DNA from: Armigeres subalbatus
Lineage: Eukaryota > Arthropoda > Insecta > Diptera > Culicidae
Length of the DNA stretch: 64,000 nt
Direction of reading: 5' to 3'
Assembly: GCF_024139115.2 (NCBI RefSeq)
Contig: NC_085140.1
Span: 103,242,988 to 103,306,987, forward strand
Shown here: one piece after another, positions 54,231 through 63,726 of the stretch
How the letters are laid out: every line of letters begins with the position of its first letter
How positions within the stretch are numbered: the stretch's first letter is position 1
The notes under the pieces: model-generated
Seen by the model: only the letters and a program-made list of their open reading frames with translations
Told to the model about the DNA's origin: nothing
The model's database searches: none
Program-made: the position numbers and the translations under genes

Positions 54231-54939
54231 AAATGCACAATGTGCACTACCCGTGCTACCCGAAAGGGTAGTGCAGCCTTTGACTCGTACGCAGCAGCGA
54301 GAGCCCGCGCACATTCGGCTCTTTAGCTCGCAAAATTTGAGAGACGCACTCCCGAAGTTGGGTGCTGCACGACCATTTTGACGTAGGACTACGTCTGTGT
54401 TTTCTATATTGGGGTACACTTTACGATTGCGAAAATCGGGGACCGTCACGAAAATATGATAGACTTTAAACTTTAATATCTAAGCCGTTTCTCGATGGAT
54501 TTTCAATTTTTTGGACCATTCGATCAAGGATGAGTCAACGCTTCTTTGTATTTATTTGAAAATACTGATTTTCAACTATTTATTATCGATAATTGATAAA
54601 AAGTTTAGAAATAGGTAAACTAACCAATCACGTACATGCATCACTAGCACAGACATCAAAAATCAATCACTTGCGGGTTTGGATCTAATCCTCAGTTTGA
54701 ACAAGATTTCACGCATAGCAGACGCATCAAAGCGATTGTAGCGGAGCGGACACAGCATCATGGAGGCGCTAATAACATTTTCAAAGAAAATACATCGCAT
54801 TGGTGGTGGTGCTCGATGTGTTGCTGCAGATCATTCAACCTCAACGAACCAGAATTTCATATGAATAAAGGTTGACCATAAAATAGCACTGGCGATCCCG
54901 CACCAAATAATCAAAATTTATTACAAATTGTGGTGTCAG
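54231..54939. other. Unassigned; short inverted word GACGTAGGACTACGTC
   Basis: A GTGCTACCCGAAAGGGTAGTGC hairpin-like word (54253-54274) and the GACGTAGGACTACGTC word near 54380 occur here. A related TACGTAGTCCTACGTCA word with a similar ACCCGATTGGG neighbour stands at about 59800. The pair could mark the two sides of the inserted array. Confidence 0.35.
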
Positions 54940-55365
54940 TTAGTTGGAAAGGAACATTGGGAATAGAAAATTGGTTCTTCTCAGGACCATCATTTTATAA
55001 AAAGAAAGAGTTAATTGCGAAAATGGACTGTTTCGGTGGCATCGGGTTTGGCGTGGTAGTTTGGTTTCTGTTAGTGATCCCATCCATTAAAATTCACTAC
55101 ATCATCTCCCTCCGACGCGCTATCAAATTCGCTATTTACGATTGAGTTTTGAACTTTGAAGAAAGTTTATTTCGGATCAACTTTCTTTTGTATAAAATCC
55201 ATGAAAACTATCTACCTACAGCAACTACCCATTAGTGAACGTCGCTTGGACATACATCATCTCCCTCCGAAGCGCTATCAAATTCGCTATTTACGATTGA
55301 TCTCATACCCAAATTCAGAATCTTTCGAGAAAGTTTCATTGGATTCTTAGAATTCATAATTCTCC

Positions 55366-55619
55366 GAACGGTCCGTTGTCTGTGGAAACCCGATCGAACT
55401 GGCTCGCGCGCGGAAAAGCAGCTTTCTTATATCTAATGAAGTAATCCCATTAGCCCCGCCCATTCATTAATCGTTATGAGTGCACATTATATTTACACTA
55501 TATCAGCTCACAAAGGGGCGGGGCTTACGGGTTTAATTTATTAAATACAAGAAAGCTGCTGTTCGGCGCGCGCGAGCGATTTTGATCGAGATTCCACAGA
55601 AGGCGGTTCTACATCGGAT
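55366..55619. promoter_or_regulatory. Inverted GC-box module, copy I
   Basis: Arms of ~95 bp: CTCGCGCGCGGAAAAGCAGC then TTTCTTATAT and GCCCCGCCC, mirrored by GGGGCGGGGC (55515-55524), TTTAATTTATTAAATA and AAGCTGCTGTTCGGCGCGCG. Facing GC boxes with AT-rich words outside them resemble a divergent promoter. Activity is inference. Confidence 0.4.
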
Positions 55620-56219
55620 GCAGCGAAGCGGACACAGTAGCACGAAATGGGTGGCAGTGTGGCAATGCTGCAAATTTACACAAGCGATTGGATGCAGTTA
55701 GTGATTGGAATGGGAATTGGGAAAAGAAAATCGGTTCTTCTCAGTACCAACATTTTACGAAAGGGAAGAGGTAATTGCGAAAATGGACTGTTTCGGTGGC
55801 ATTTGGTTTGGCGTGGTAGTTTGGATGCTGTTAGTGATCCCATTCATTAAAATTCACTACATCATCTCCCTCCGACGCGCTATCAAATTCGCTATTTACG
55901 ATTGATCTCATAACCAAATTCAGAATCTTCCGAGAAAGTTTCATTGGATTCTTAGAATTCATAATTCTCCGAACGGTCCGTTGTTCTTCTCAGGACCAAC
56001 ATTCTACGAAAAGGAAGAGGTAATTGCGAAAATGGACTGTTTCGGTGGCATTTGGTTTGGCGTGGTAGCTTGGTTGCTGTTAGTGATCCCATTCATTAAA
56101 ATTCACTACATCATCTCCCTCCGACGCGCTATCAAATTCGCTATTTACGATTGATCTCATAATCAAATTCAGAATCTTTCGAGAAAGTTTCATTGGATTC
56201 TTAGAATTCATAATTCTCC

Positions 56220-56466
56220 GAACGGTCCGTTGTCTGTGGAAACCCGATCGAACTGGCTCGCGCGCGCGGAAAAGCAGCTTTCTTATATCTAATGAAGTAA
56301 TCCCATTAGCCCCGCCCCTTCATTAATCGTTATGAGTGCACATTATATTTACACTACATCAGTTCACAAAGGGGCGGGGCTTACGGGTTTATTTTATTAA
56401 ATACAAGAAAGCTGCTGTTCCGATGCGCGCGAGCCATTTTGATCGAGATTCCACAGAAGGCGGTTC
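56220..56466. promoter_or_regulatory. Inverted GC-box module, copy II
   Basis: Same arrangement as copy I, with GC boxes at 56309-56318 and 56371-56380. Confidence 0.4.
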
Positions 56467-57061
56467 GACAGCGGATGCAGCGAAGCGGCCACAGCAGCAC
56501 GAAGTGGGTGGCAGTGTGGCAATGCTGCAAATTTACACAAGCGATTGGATGCAGTTAGTGATTGGAATGGGAATTGGGAAAAGAAAATCGGTTCTTCTCA
56601 GGACCAACATTTTACGAAAAGGAAGAGTTAATTGCGAAAATGGACTGTTTCGCTGGCATCGGGTTTGGCGTGGTAGTTTGGTTGCTGTTAGTGATCCCAT
56701 CCATTAAAATTCACTACATCATCTCCCTCCGACGCGCTATCAAATTCGCTATTTACGATTGAGTTTTGAACTTTGAAGAAAGTTTATTTCGGATAGTCTG
56801 ATCAACTTTCTTTGTATAGAATCAATAAAGTCGCCACCTTTGTGAAAACTATCTACCTACAGCAACTACCCATAAGTGAACGTCGTTTGAATAGACAGAT
56901 GCCAAGAGATAATGTTTGGTAATATGAAGAAACTTTGTCTTGAGTCGAATTTCTGTTGTCATTCCTCGCAACAATACGCATCTTAGATAAACAACATCTC
57001 ATAACCAAATTCAGAATCTTTCGAGAAACTTTCATTGGATTCTTAGAATTCATAATTCTCC

Positions 57062-57306
57062 GAACGGTCCGTTGTCTGTGGAAACCCAATCAAACTGGCT
57101 CGCGCGCGCGGAAAAGCAGCTTTCTTATATCTAATGAAGTAATCCCATTAGCCCCGCCCCTTCATTAATCGTTATGAGTGCACATTATATTTACACTATA
57201 TCAGCTCACAAAGGGCGGGGCTTACGGGTTTAATTTATTAAATACAAGAAAGCTGCTGTTCGGCGCGCGCCAGCCATTTTGATCCAGATTCCACAGAAGG
57301 CGGTTC
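57062..57306. promoter_or_regulatory. Inverted GC-box module, copy III
   Basis: Same arrangement, with GC boxes at 57151-57160 and 57213-57220. One G has been lost from the right box. Confidence 0.4.
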
Positions 57307-58107
57307 GACATCCGATGCAGTGAAGCGGACACAGCAGCACGAAGTGTGTGGCAGTGTGGCAATGCTGCAAATTTACACAAGCGATTGGATGCAGTTAGTG
57401 ATTGGAATGGGAATTGGGAAAAGAAAATCGGTTCTTCTCAGGACCAACATTTTACGAAAAGGAAGAGTTAATTGCGAAAATGGACTGTTTCGGTGGCATC
57501 GGGTTTAGCGTGGTAGCTTGGTTGCTGTTAGTGATCCCATCCATTCAAATTCACTACATCATCTCCCTCCGACGCGCTATCAAATTCGCTATTTACGATT
57601 GAGTTTTGCACTTTGAAGAAAGTTTGTTTCGGATAGTCGGATCAACTTTCTTTAGTATAAAATCAATAAAGATGCCACCTTTGTGAAAACTATCTACCTA
57701 CAGCAACTACCAATTAGTGAATGTCGCTTGAACAGACAGATGCCAAGAGATAATGTTTGGTAATATGAAGAAACTTCGTCTTGAGTCAAGTTTCTGTTGT
57801 TATTCTTCGCAACAATACGCATCTTAGATAAACAACATCTTATAACCAAATTGAGAATCTTGCGAGAAAATTTCATGGGACTCTTAGAGTTTGTCATTTT
57901 TGCCAATGGTCAATTCCTCCTCCTGGATAAATAGTTTTAGTCCTGAAAAGGACTGTTTGCAATCAATTCTTGAACTTCCTCTCACTTTTTCACCGGCGCC
58001 ATAGTGAACGATACACGTATGCCTCCACCGCGGGCGGAAACCGAACGTTGCAAATAAATATATTTGCGTTTGGTTTGGCGCCGCTTCCAATTCGGCTTAT
58101 TTTTCCT

Positions 58108-59331
58108 TCTTTTTGGACATGTTTGGGCTACGGCTTTCCTCCGGTTGAGCTCTGTCTCGTTCTGCCATAACAGACCGAACCTGTTGGTTTGGAGTCTCGT
58201 ATCTCTAGCAATCGTCGCAGAGATCCTCCGGAAGTTTCCGATATTCAGGTAATTAAACTAAACGGCGAAGATTTACGAAACCATTTGTCATTTCGATTCA
58301 CTTATTTTGATTACAGAACACACCAATGATGGTCTTCGTACCTGCTTGCTGTTACTTGGAGGATTCGGCATTGCTCTGGTTGAATTCCCTCTCGTTCCCG
58401 TAGCAGCAACCATCGCATCACTACACAAACTCTTCTTTCCGCAGTCGGGTCATCTTTGCCGGTTGAGGGCTTCGGCTTTCCTCCGGTTGAGCTCTGTCTC
58501 GTTCTGCCATAACATACCGAACCTGTTGGTTTGGAGTCTCGTATCTCTAGCAATCGTTGCAGAGATCCTCCGGAAGTTTCCGATATTCAGGTAATTAAAA
58601 CAAACGGCTAAGACTTACGAATCCATTTGTTATTTCGATTTACTTATTTTAATTACAGAACACACCAATGATGATCTTCATAAATGCTTTCTTGTTACTT
58701 GGAGGATTCGGCATTTCTTTGGTTGAACTCCTTCTCGTTCCGGTAGCAGCAACCACCGCATCACTACACAAACACTTCTTTCCGCAGTCGGGTCATCTTT
58801 GCCAGTTGAGGGCTTCGGATTTCCTCCGGTTGAGCTCTATCTCATTCTGCCATAACAGACCGAATCTGTTGGTTTGGAGTCTCATATCTCTAGCACTCGT
58901 CGCAGAGATCCTCTGAAAGTTTCCGAACTTCAGGTAATTAAGCCTAACGGCGAAGACATCCGAAAACATTTGTTATTTCGATTCATTTATTTTAATTACA
59001 GAACACACTAATGATGATGATCTTCGTACATGCTTTCGTGTTAATTGGAGGATTCGGTATTTCTCTGATTGAACTCCTCATTCCGATCGCAGCATCACTG
59101 CACAAACTCTTATTTCCGCAGTTGGCTCATCTTCGCCGGTTGAGCGCTTCGGCTCTGCTCCGGTTCAGCTTTGTCTCGTTCTGACATCACCGACCGAATT
59201 TAACGACTTTGGTTTTCTTCCGGTTTCACTCGTCGGGATCTACTGGAAGTTCTCGATCTTCAGGTGATTATAGCTGAATGTGAAAACTCACTAAACCTAT
59301 AATTGTTTGATTTCAACTTCTCTCATTACAG
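58108..59331 (+). repeat. Tandem 342-bp exon/intron-like units
   Basis: The repeat is a ~274-nt block starting AACACACCAATGATG (or ACTAATGATG) and ending TTCAG, followed by a 68-nt spacer that starts GTAATTA (GTGATTA in the last) and ends ATTACAG. Blocks lie at 58108-58248 (partial), 58317-58590, 58659-58933 and 59002-59263. Spacers are 58249-58316, 58591-58658, 58934-59001 and 59264-59331, all exactly 68 nt, a common intron size in dipterans. Block lengths of 274, 275 and 262 nt are not multiples of three, and one frame has a stop in the third block. A noncoding spliced transcript is therefore more plausible than a repeat protein. Confidence 0.6.
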
Positions 59332-59576
59332 AACACACCAATTAGCATTATCCCGCTTGTTTGTCATCATTTATTGACCCGGATACCCCATATTAATGAT
59401 ACTCGTGGACAAATCCAAAAATGGATAACTTATCTATTTTTCTTATTTTCGTTTACAGAGCATTCATCGAAGGCAGAAAACTTCTTATTACCCAATTTTA
59501 ATGGCATTCGTACGATAATCTCATAAATGGAAATTAATAGAGAATAATTTTACCTTGTTTCTTTATTTATTTACAG
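59332..59576 (+). other. Degenerate end of the exon-like array
   Basis: A fifth AACACACCAATTAGC start is followed by sequence without the rest of the block. Acceptor-like TTTCGTTTACAG (59458) and TTTATTTACAG (59576) follow. Confidence 0.4.
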
Positions 59577-59797
59577 AAGCTCATCTATCAAATGTTTACA
59601 GGATCTATCAAATGAAGCAAGAGAAATGGACTTCAGCATCCACTAGAAATAACCGGAATTCACAGATTCCCATCGAAACCATAAACAAACGGCTCTTATC
59701 AGGGCCACCAATAATTGATGAGGAAGAAAGAGCTTGTACGAGAGTGAAATATCAAATAACACAAACTATGATGACAAATACCATCCATTTCGTATAG
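59577..59797 (+). CDS. Candidate terminal exon downstream of the exon-like array
   Basis: I do not recognise it. After the acceptor TTTATTTATTTACAG one frame stays open for ~73 codons to a TAG near 59797, with pieces EAHLSNVYRIYQMKQEKW and PPIIDEEERACTRVKYQ. Composition is protein-like. It may be the 3' exon of whatever transcript contains the 342-bp units, or a chance frame. Confidence 0.25.
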
Positions 59798-59846
59798 CTA
59801 CGTAGTCCTACGTCACTTTTGCGTACAACCCGATTGGGCTGTACCT

Positions 59847-60240
59847 TTGAGTTTTTTGCACCGCTCTGAGTATTTAGTCAATCCCTGGCTTAATGGCAAC
59901 AGAGTCGAATTTTCATATATCCGAGCGAATACAGCATCGCGACTCGATTGTATACTAATACAAAATCCAAGGAAGTCCCAGCTACACACAACACATTTCG
60001 CGGCCACCTCATTTTCGGATCACAAAGCATACGTGGTGCGCATTTCTCTTCCGAATTTGGGAACTCCCTCTGGACGTGGCATATGGCGTCTGCAGCCTCA
60101 TGTTCTTGAGGATACAGGAGTTATGAACGAGTTAGCTAGAAAGTGGGTGTATTGGGTACGAGCGCGAAGAAATTATCAATCTTGGATAGAATGGTGGGTC
60201 CATCATGCAAAGCCAAAGGTGATCTCATTTATTAAGTGGA
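59847..60240 (+). pseudogene. L1/Tx1-like endonuclease C-terminal part
   Basis: The frame reads FSYIRANTASRLDCILIQN, then TSFSDHKAYVVRISLP and GRGIWRLQPHVLED. This fits the last third of an L1-type endonuclease: the R-LD segment, the S-D-H catalytic triad residue and the G-x-W-x-L connector to the reverse transcriptase. The first two thirds are absent. Its frame differs from that of the reverse transcriptase, so an indel separates them. Confidence 0.7.
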
Positions 60241-61492
60241 AATCATCTATCGAGAGTTCAATGATACAATTGAGCTGTATCGATCTCTGCTAAGAAATGC
60301 GTACGACAATTATCACGGACTTCAGACGGTCAACCACATCAAGGCACAGATGCTACGAATTCAGAGAAATTTCTCTGAAAAACATAGGAAAAGAACTGAA
60401 ACTTTCATTTCTGGGGAACCAACATCATTATTCCATATTGCTCAAGTACATGGGCAAAGATCAAAAACTAGCATTCAGGTGTTACAAACGGATGATAGCA
60501 CTGAAATCCGCGAGCAAACTCAAATTAAAGAGACGATACGAATGTATTTTGAAAATTTATACTCTCCAGCAAACACTGAGTGCTCAACTGATTTTTTGCC
60601 GTCAAGAAAAATTCCAGAAAATAACGCTGCAAATGAAAACTTGATGCGAGCTGCTACGCAAGACGAAGTACTAGCTGCAATTAAAGGTAGCTGTTCTCGG
60701 AAATCTCCTGGTTGCGATGGGCTGCCTAAAGAGTTCTTTCTGAAGAGCTGGCAGATCATCTGCTTCACTAATGTCATTAATGACGCACTTCAAGGAATTG
60801 TTAAGAAACAATTCTGTGATGGAATTCTGGTTCTTGTTAAAAAGAAAGGGGCTGACAAGAGCACAAGAGGATTGCGACCAATATCCTTACTAAACTTTGA
60901 CTACAAGGTTCTAGCCAGAATTCTTAAACAAAGGTTACATAGTCTCGCAGAAATGCTCAAATGGAAAAAGAACTATTTTGAAGCAACGAGTCGAATCTAC
61001 GACAAAATCTGTCAACTGAAGCATACACATAGAAGTTCACTGCTAGTTTCCTTCGATCTGGACCATGCGTTTGATCGAGTAAGCCACCAATTTTTGAAGC
61101 AAACCCTGGAGAGAATGAATTTCAACCCAAATTTCGTCGACTTTCTCGTTCAGATTTGGAGTCAATCATATACGAAAATAATGGTCAATGGACACTCATC
61201 GAATGAAATCAAGATCAATCGTTCGGTACGGCAGGAGGATCCACTATCTATGTACCTGTTCGTCTTGTACCTCCAACCGTTACTTGACACCATTTCTTTA
61301 CAATTTCCTAACGCTATGCTGAATGCGTATGCAGACGATGTTTCCATGTTTCTTGAAAATGAACAAGCAGTAGTAAGAGTCGTCAATATCTTCAAAAACT
61401 TCGGAATCGCTGTATTGATCGGGAATGTCAATCTTACGGAAGATACGGAATGGCTTAACATTGAGAACTACATAAAAATCCTAGGAGTGTAA
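60236..61492 (+). pseudogene. L1/Tx1-like reverse transcriptase, probably inactive
   Basis: A 418-codon frame holds the RT fingers and palm. Residues run SPGCDGLPKEFF, LRPISLLNFDYKVLARIL, then motif A FDLDHAFDR (Asp274) and YADD at residues 365-368. The RPISLLN phrase and the FDLDHAFD motif point to the L1 clade including Tx1. The template-grip motif reads RQEDPLSMYLF where RQGxPLSPxLF is usual, losing the conserved Gly and second Pro, so activity is doubtful. The protein stops at GV(TAA) before the C-terminal domain, which continues with stops and shifts. Confidence 0.85.
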
Positions 61493-62240
61493 TTCGAAGA
61501 CAACATCAAACAAGCACAGAACGTTAACTGACAAGCTGTCCTAAATGGTCTACGCATCCGATTGTGGCTGCATCATCCAAGAAAGTTAAATCTAGTGCAA
61601 AAAATAATTTTGATTAATTCCTATATCAACTCAAAAGTATGGTATATGGCTTCAAACATCCCTCTTTCAAGAAAATTCATTTGGTATGGGCAAAACTTAC
61701 GAAGAGTAGCATTTGCAAACATAATTCTCCCGAAGTCTAGAGGTGGCCTCAATCTTCACTGTCCTGAGGCGGAAGCAAAATCGATACAAATTGGTTAATA
61801 AGTCTGGTTCACCAGCTGCCCTTCTTGAGTAGTTTATTACACAACCAAAACAACCATATTCCAGCCATGTTTAACCACATCTCTTAATCAAAATGGATTT
61901 GACTCAATTGCCGATTCATTTGGTAAACACACCAACGTCTCAAGCGATCTAGCGATACCAACGTGTCCAAGAGAACTAGAAACCACGATACACAAGCTGT
62001 TTCGATGTCAACTAGTTTGTGACATCTGGAGATTCCAACAAAGACAACTACTGAGCATCGAGCCAACACTAGCAAGAATTGAACCAGAGGAGTTTATTTA
62101 CCCAGAACTGAAAAACCTCAATAGAACGTCTAGGAATTGTATTACAAAACAATTAGGTAAATTTTTAAGTTATCATATAGAAACTCATGAAAATGTATTA
62201 GGATTGGACAACTATATATTTTATATTAACATTAACAACT
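61493..62240 (+). pseudogene. C-terminal domain of the L1/Tx1-like ORF2, frameshifted
   Basis: Pieces RLWLHHPRKLNLVQKIILIN, YMASNIPLSRKFI and ILPKSRGGLNLHCPEAEAKS match the conserved region after the L1 RT (asparagine-rich thumb followed by LPKxxGGLxLxxPE). Further on, CPRELETTIHKLFRCQLVC and EEFIYPELKNLNRTSRNCI occur in frame before the stop near 62240. Stops near 61500 and 61800 interrupt it. Confidence 0.7.
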
Positions 62241-62251
62241 AAGAAACAAAT

Positions 62252-62545
62252 CTTCTTCTTCTTCTTATTGGCATTACATCCCCACACTGGGACAGAGCCG
62301 CCTCGCAGCTTAGTGTTCATTAAGCACTTCCACAGTTATTAACTGCGAGGTTTCTAAGCCAGGTTACCATTTTTGCATTCGTATATCATGAGGCTAGCAC
62401 GATGATACTTTTATGCCCAGGGAAGTCGAGACAATTTCCAATCCGAAAATTGCCTAGACCGGGACCGGGAATCGAACCCAGCCACCCTCAGCATGGTCTT
62501 GCTTTGTAGCCGCGCGTCTTACCGCACGGCTAAGGAGGGCCCCAC
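62252..62545 (-). mobile_element. Feilai-type SINE, near full length
   Basis: Minus-strand copy: box A near 62530 (TAGCCGTGCGGTAAGACGCG), box B GGTTCGATTCCC near 62470, (AAG)n tail at 62252-62264. The 11-bp duplication AAGAAACAAAT lies at 62241-62251 and 62546-62556. It split the 3' UTR of the L1/Tx1-like element. Confidence 0.93.
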
Positions 62546-62573
62546 AAGAAACAAATATAAAGTTAAAAAAAAA

Positions 62574-63268
62574 TCCGGATTCAACGTCCATCCCGCGCTG
62601 CAGAAAGTCACGTCGATGCATGACTCACCGTTCGGTCCTCTGAATGTTGACACTTGGCCTTCATTCAGCAGGACTACATTAAGTCCCGCTAGAGACTCTA
62701 GCAGAATATGACCTCTAGCGTTGGTGAACCGGGATCCCCAGTCCACCGCCCACGCGTTGAAGTCACCTGCTACTACTAACGGTTTTAGACCAGTTAGTTT
62801 GACCGCAAGAGTGTCCACTACGCTAGTATACTGCCCTATACTCCATCTAGGAGGATAGTAACAGCTTCAAAAGTAAACTCCGTTTACCTTTGCTATAACG
62901 AAACCATCATCGTTAGGAGATGATATCTAGACCAACATTTGAAAAGGGCGTAACAGCCAAAATTTATTTCTTCTGATTCTTTGTCTACATATAAAGCTAT
63001 ATATGTGGACGAAGAATCAGAAGGAATAAATTTTGGCTTTTACGCCCTTTTCAAATGTTGGTCTAGATATTATCTCCTGAATGGGGAACCGGCCGCAAGT
63101 CCAGATTGTCACCGATCCGGACTTGTCAGAAACCCAACTGCCGTTTCCAGCAAGGATGCGATATGGGTCGGACAGCAAGGCAACATCAGCTTTACACTCA
63201 GTAACCGACTGTTGTAGCAGCGCTTGCGCTGCCTCGCAGTGGTTTAAGTTTAGCTGTGTTACTTGCAT
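62574..63268 (-). pseudogene. R1/LOA-like LINE ORF2: endonuclease domain, interrupted
   Basis: From an ATG at 63266-63268 the minus strand reads MQVTQLNLNHCEAAQALLQQ (canonical N of the endonuclease start), CKADVALLSDPYR, SWVSDKSGSVTIWTCGRFP, then after an inserted palindrome VVAGDFNAWAVDWGSRFTN (canonical GDFNA), and ESCIDVTFCS. The Glu of the usual ILxExY segment appears as SDPYR, a loss of the conserved acidic residue. The frame ends at 62574 against the poly(A) of the L1/Tx1-like element. The reverse transcriptase is absent. ORF1 ends just upstream. Confidence 0.85.
62915..63078. mobile_element. 164-bp palindromic insertion in the endonuclease
   Basis: The arms (~82 bp each) meet at 62996/62997 in CATATAAAGCTATATATG and match with only a few mismatches and indels. 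They contain AACATTTGAAAAGGGCGTAA and its inverse. It splits the endonuclease between CGRFPIQE and the segment DDGFVIAKVNGVYFCSC. Target duplication cannot be separated from the palindrome itself. Confidence 0.75.
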
Positions 63269-63289
63269 GTTTGGACCCTCCTAAAGGCC

Positions 63290-63713
63290 GGGCAGTCCTG
63301 TGCACCCACCGGTGAGGTGTCTGTTGTCTGTATTAGGGGGACAGATCAGACACCTCGGTGCGGCATGACAGGTGCGAGCTTTGTGGCCTTCAGCCCCACA
63401 CCTGCGCAATGGCTTACTACGATCCCCGACAGTCAAAGGATTTATGACCGTAGCCGAGGCACCTATAGTAGGACTGAGGGGGCTGGATTATGCTCAACGA
63501 GCATACCGACCAGCCCACCTTCAGCTTAGCCTTATCTAGTACCTTCTTGGCATCAGCCAGAGGCACTTGGTATGTGGTAACCATCCCAGCAAAGCTATTA
63601 CGTAACCGAATCTCGGATTCCTGGAGTTGGACGTTGCACTGATCTCTCAGCGCGTCCACCAGGTCCGCAGCTTCGGTTATTTCATCCAGGCCGCGGCACT
63701 GGATGACCGATAC
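63290..63713 (-). pseudogene. R1/LOA-like LINE ORF1 (Gag-like), 5'-truncated
   Basis: The minus strand starts abruptly with PVSVIQCRGLDEITEAADLV, continues EIRLRNSFAGMVTTYQVPLA, then two zinc-knuckle-like segments, YRCLGYGHKSFDC and RCGAEGHKARTC, and CLIC. In both knuckles the first Cys of C-x2-C-x4-H-x4-C is missing, and a frameshift lies between them near 63420. ORF1 ends at a stop just before the ORF2 start (EGPNMQVTQL). Such Gag-like proteins bind element RNA. The abrupt start coincides with the 13-bp duplication. Confidence 0.82.
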
Positions 63714-63726
63714 TGGAAAGGGCTAT
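63714..63726. repeat. 13-bp target duplication, right copy
   Basis: TGGAAAGGGCTAT, identical to 52751-52763 and exactly at the truncated 5' end of the R1/LOA-like element. Confidence 0.75.

Larger units (their letters stand above)
54940..57905. repeat. Tandem ~845-bp repeat units with inverted GC-box arms
   Basis: About three and a half units. Each unit has a segment with TTCTTCTCAGGACCAACATT and a 66-codon frame (54948-55145, 55705-55905, 56562-56762, 57402-57602; a partial fourth-type copy near 55983). A 3' part with an AATCAATAAAG word follows in two copies (56821, 57661). Each unit also holds a ~250-bp imperfect inverted repeat (55366-55619, 56220-56466, 57062-57306) with TAGCCCCGCCCC and GGGGCGGGGCTTACGGG facing each other. 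Most differences among the 66-codon frames change the amino acid (G/W, V/A, F/M/L, S/F, K/Q), so I see no coding constraint. Confidence 0.8.
59800..62573 (+). mobile_element. L1/Tx1-like non-LTR retrotransposon, 5'-truncated
   Basis: Plus-strand order: C-terminal endonuclease piece (59847-60180), reverse transcriptase (60236-61492), C-terminal domain with frameshifts (61493-62240), then a 3' UTR ending in an A run at 62565-62573. The A run abuts the broken end of the R1/LOA-like element at 62574, so this element inserted into that one. A Feilai SINE later inserted into its 3' UTR at 62252. The 5' limit and its target duplication were not found. Confidence 0.8.

Noticed and set aside
54940..57602. 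A family of 40-66-residue membrane micropeptides (MDCFGGIGFGVVVWLLLVIP)
   Set aside because: The frame is kept in all copies, but most substitutions among them change the amino acid and copies are tandem duplicates of noncoding-looking units. Constraint is not visible.
56853..57906. Minus-strand frames of ~66-78 codons repeated in two units
   Set aside because: Nine or so amino-acid changes in ~66 residues with no excess of silent changes. Treated as part of the tandem repeat.
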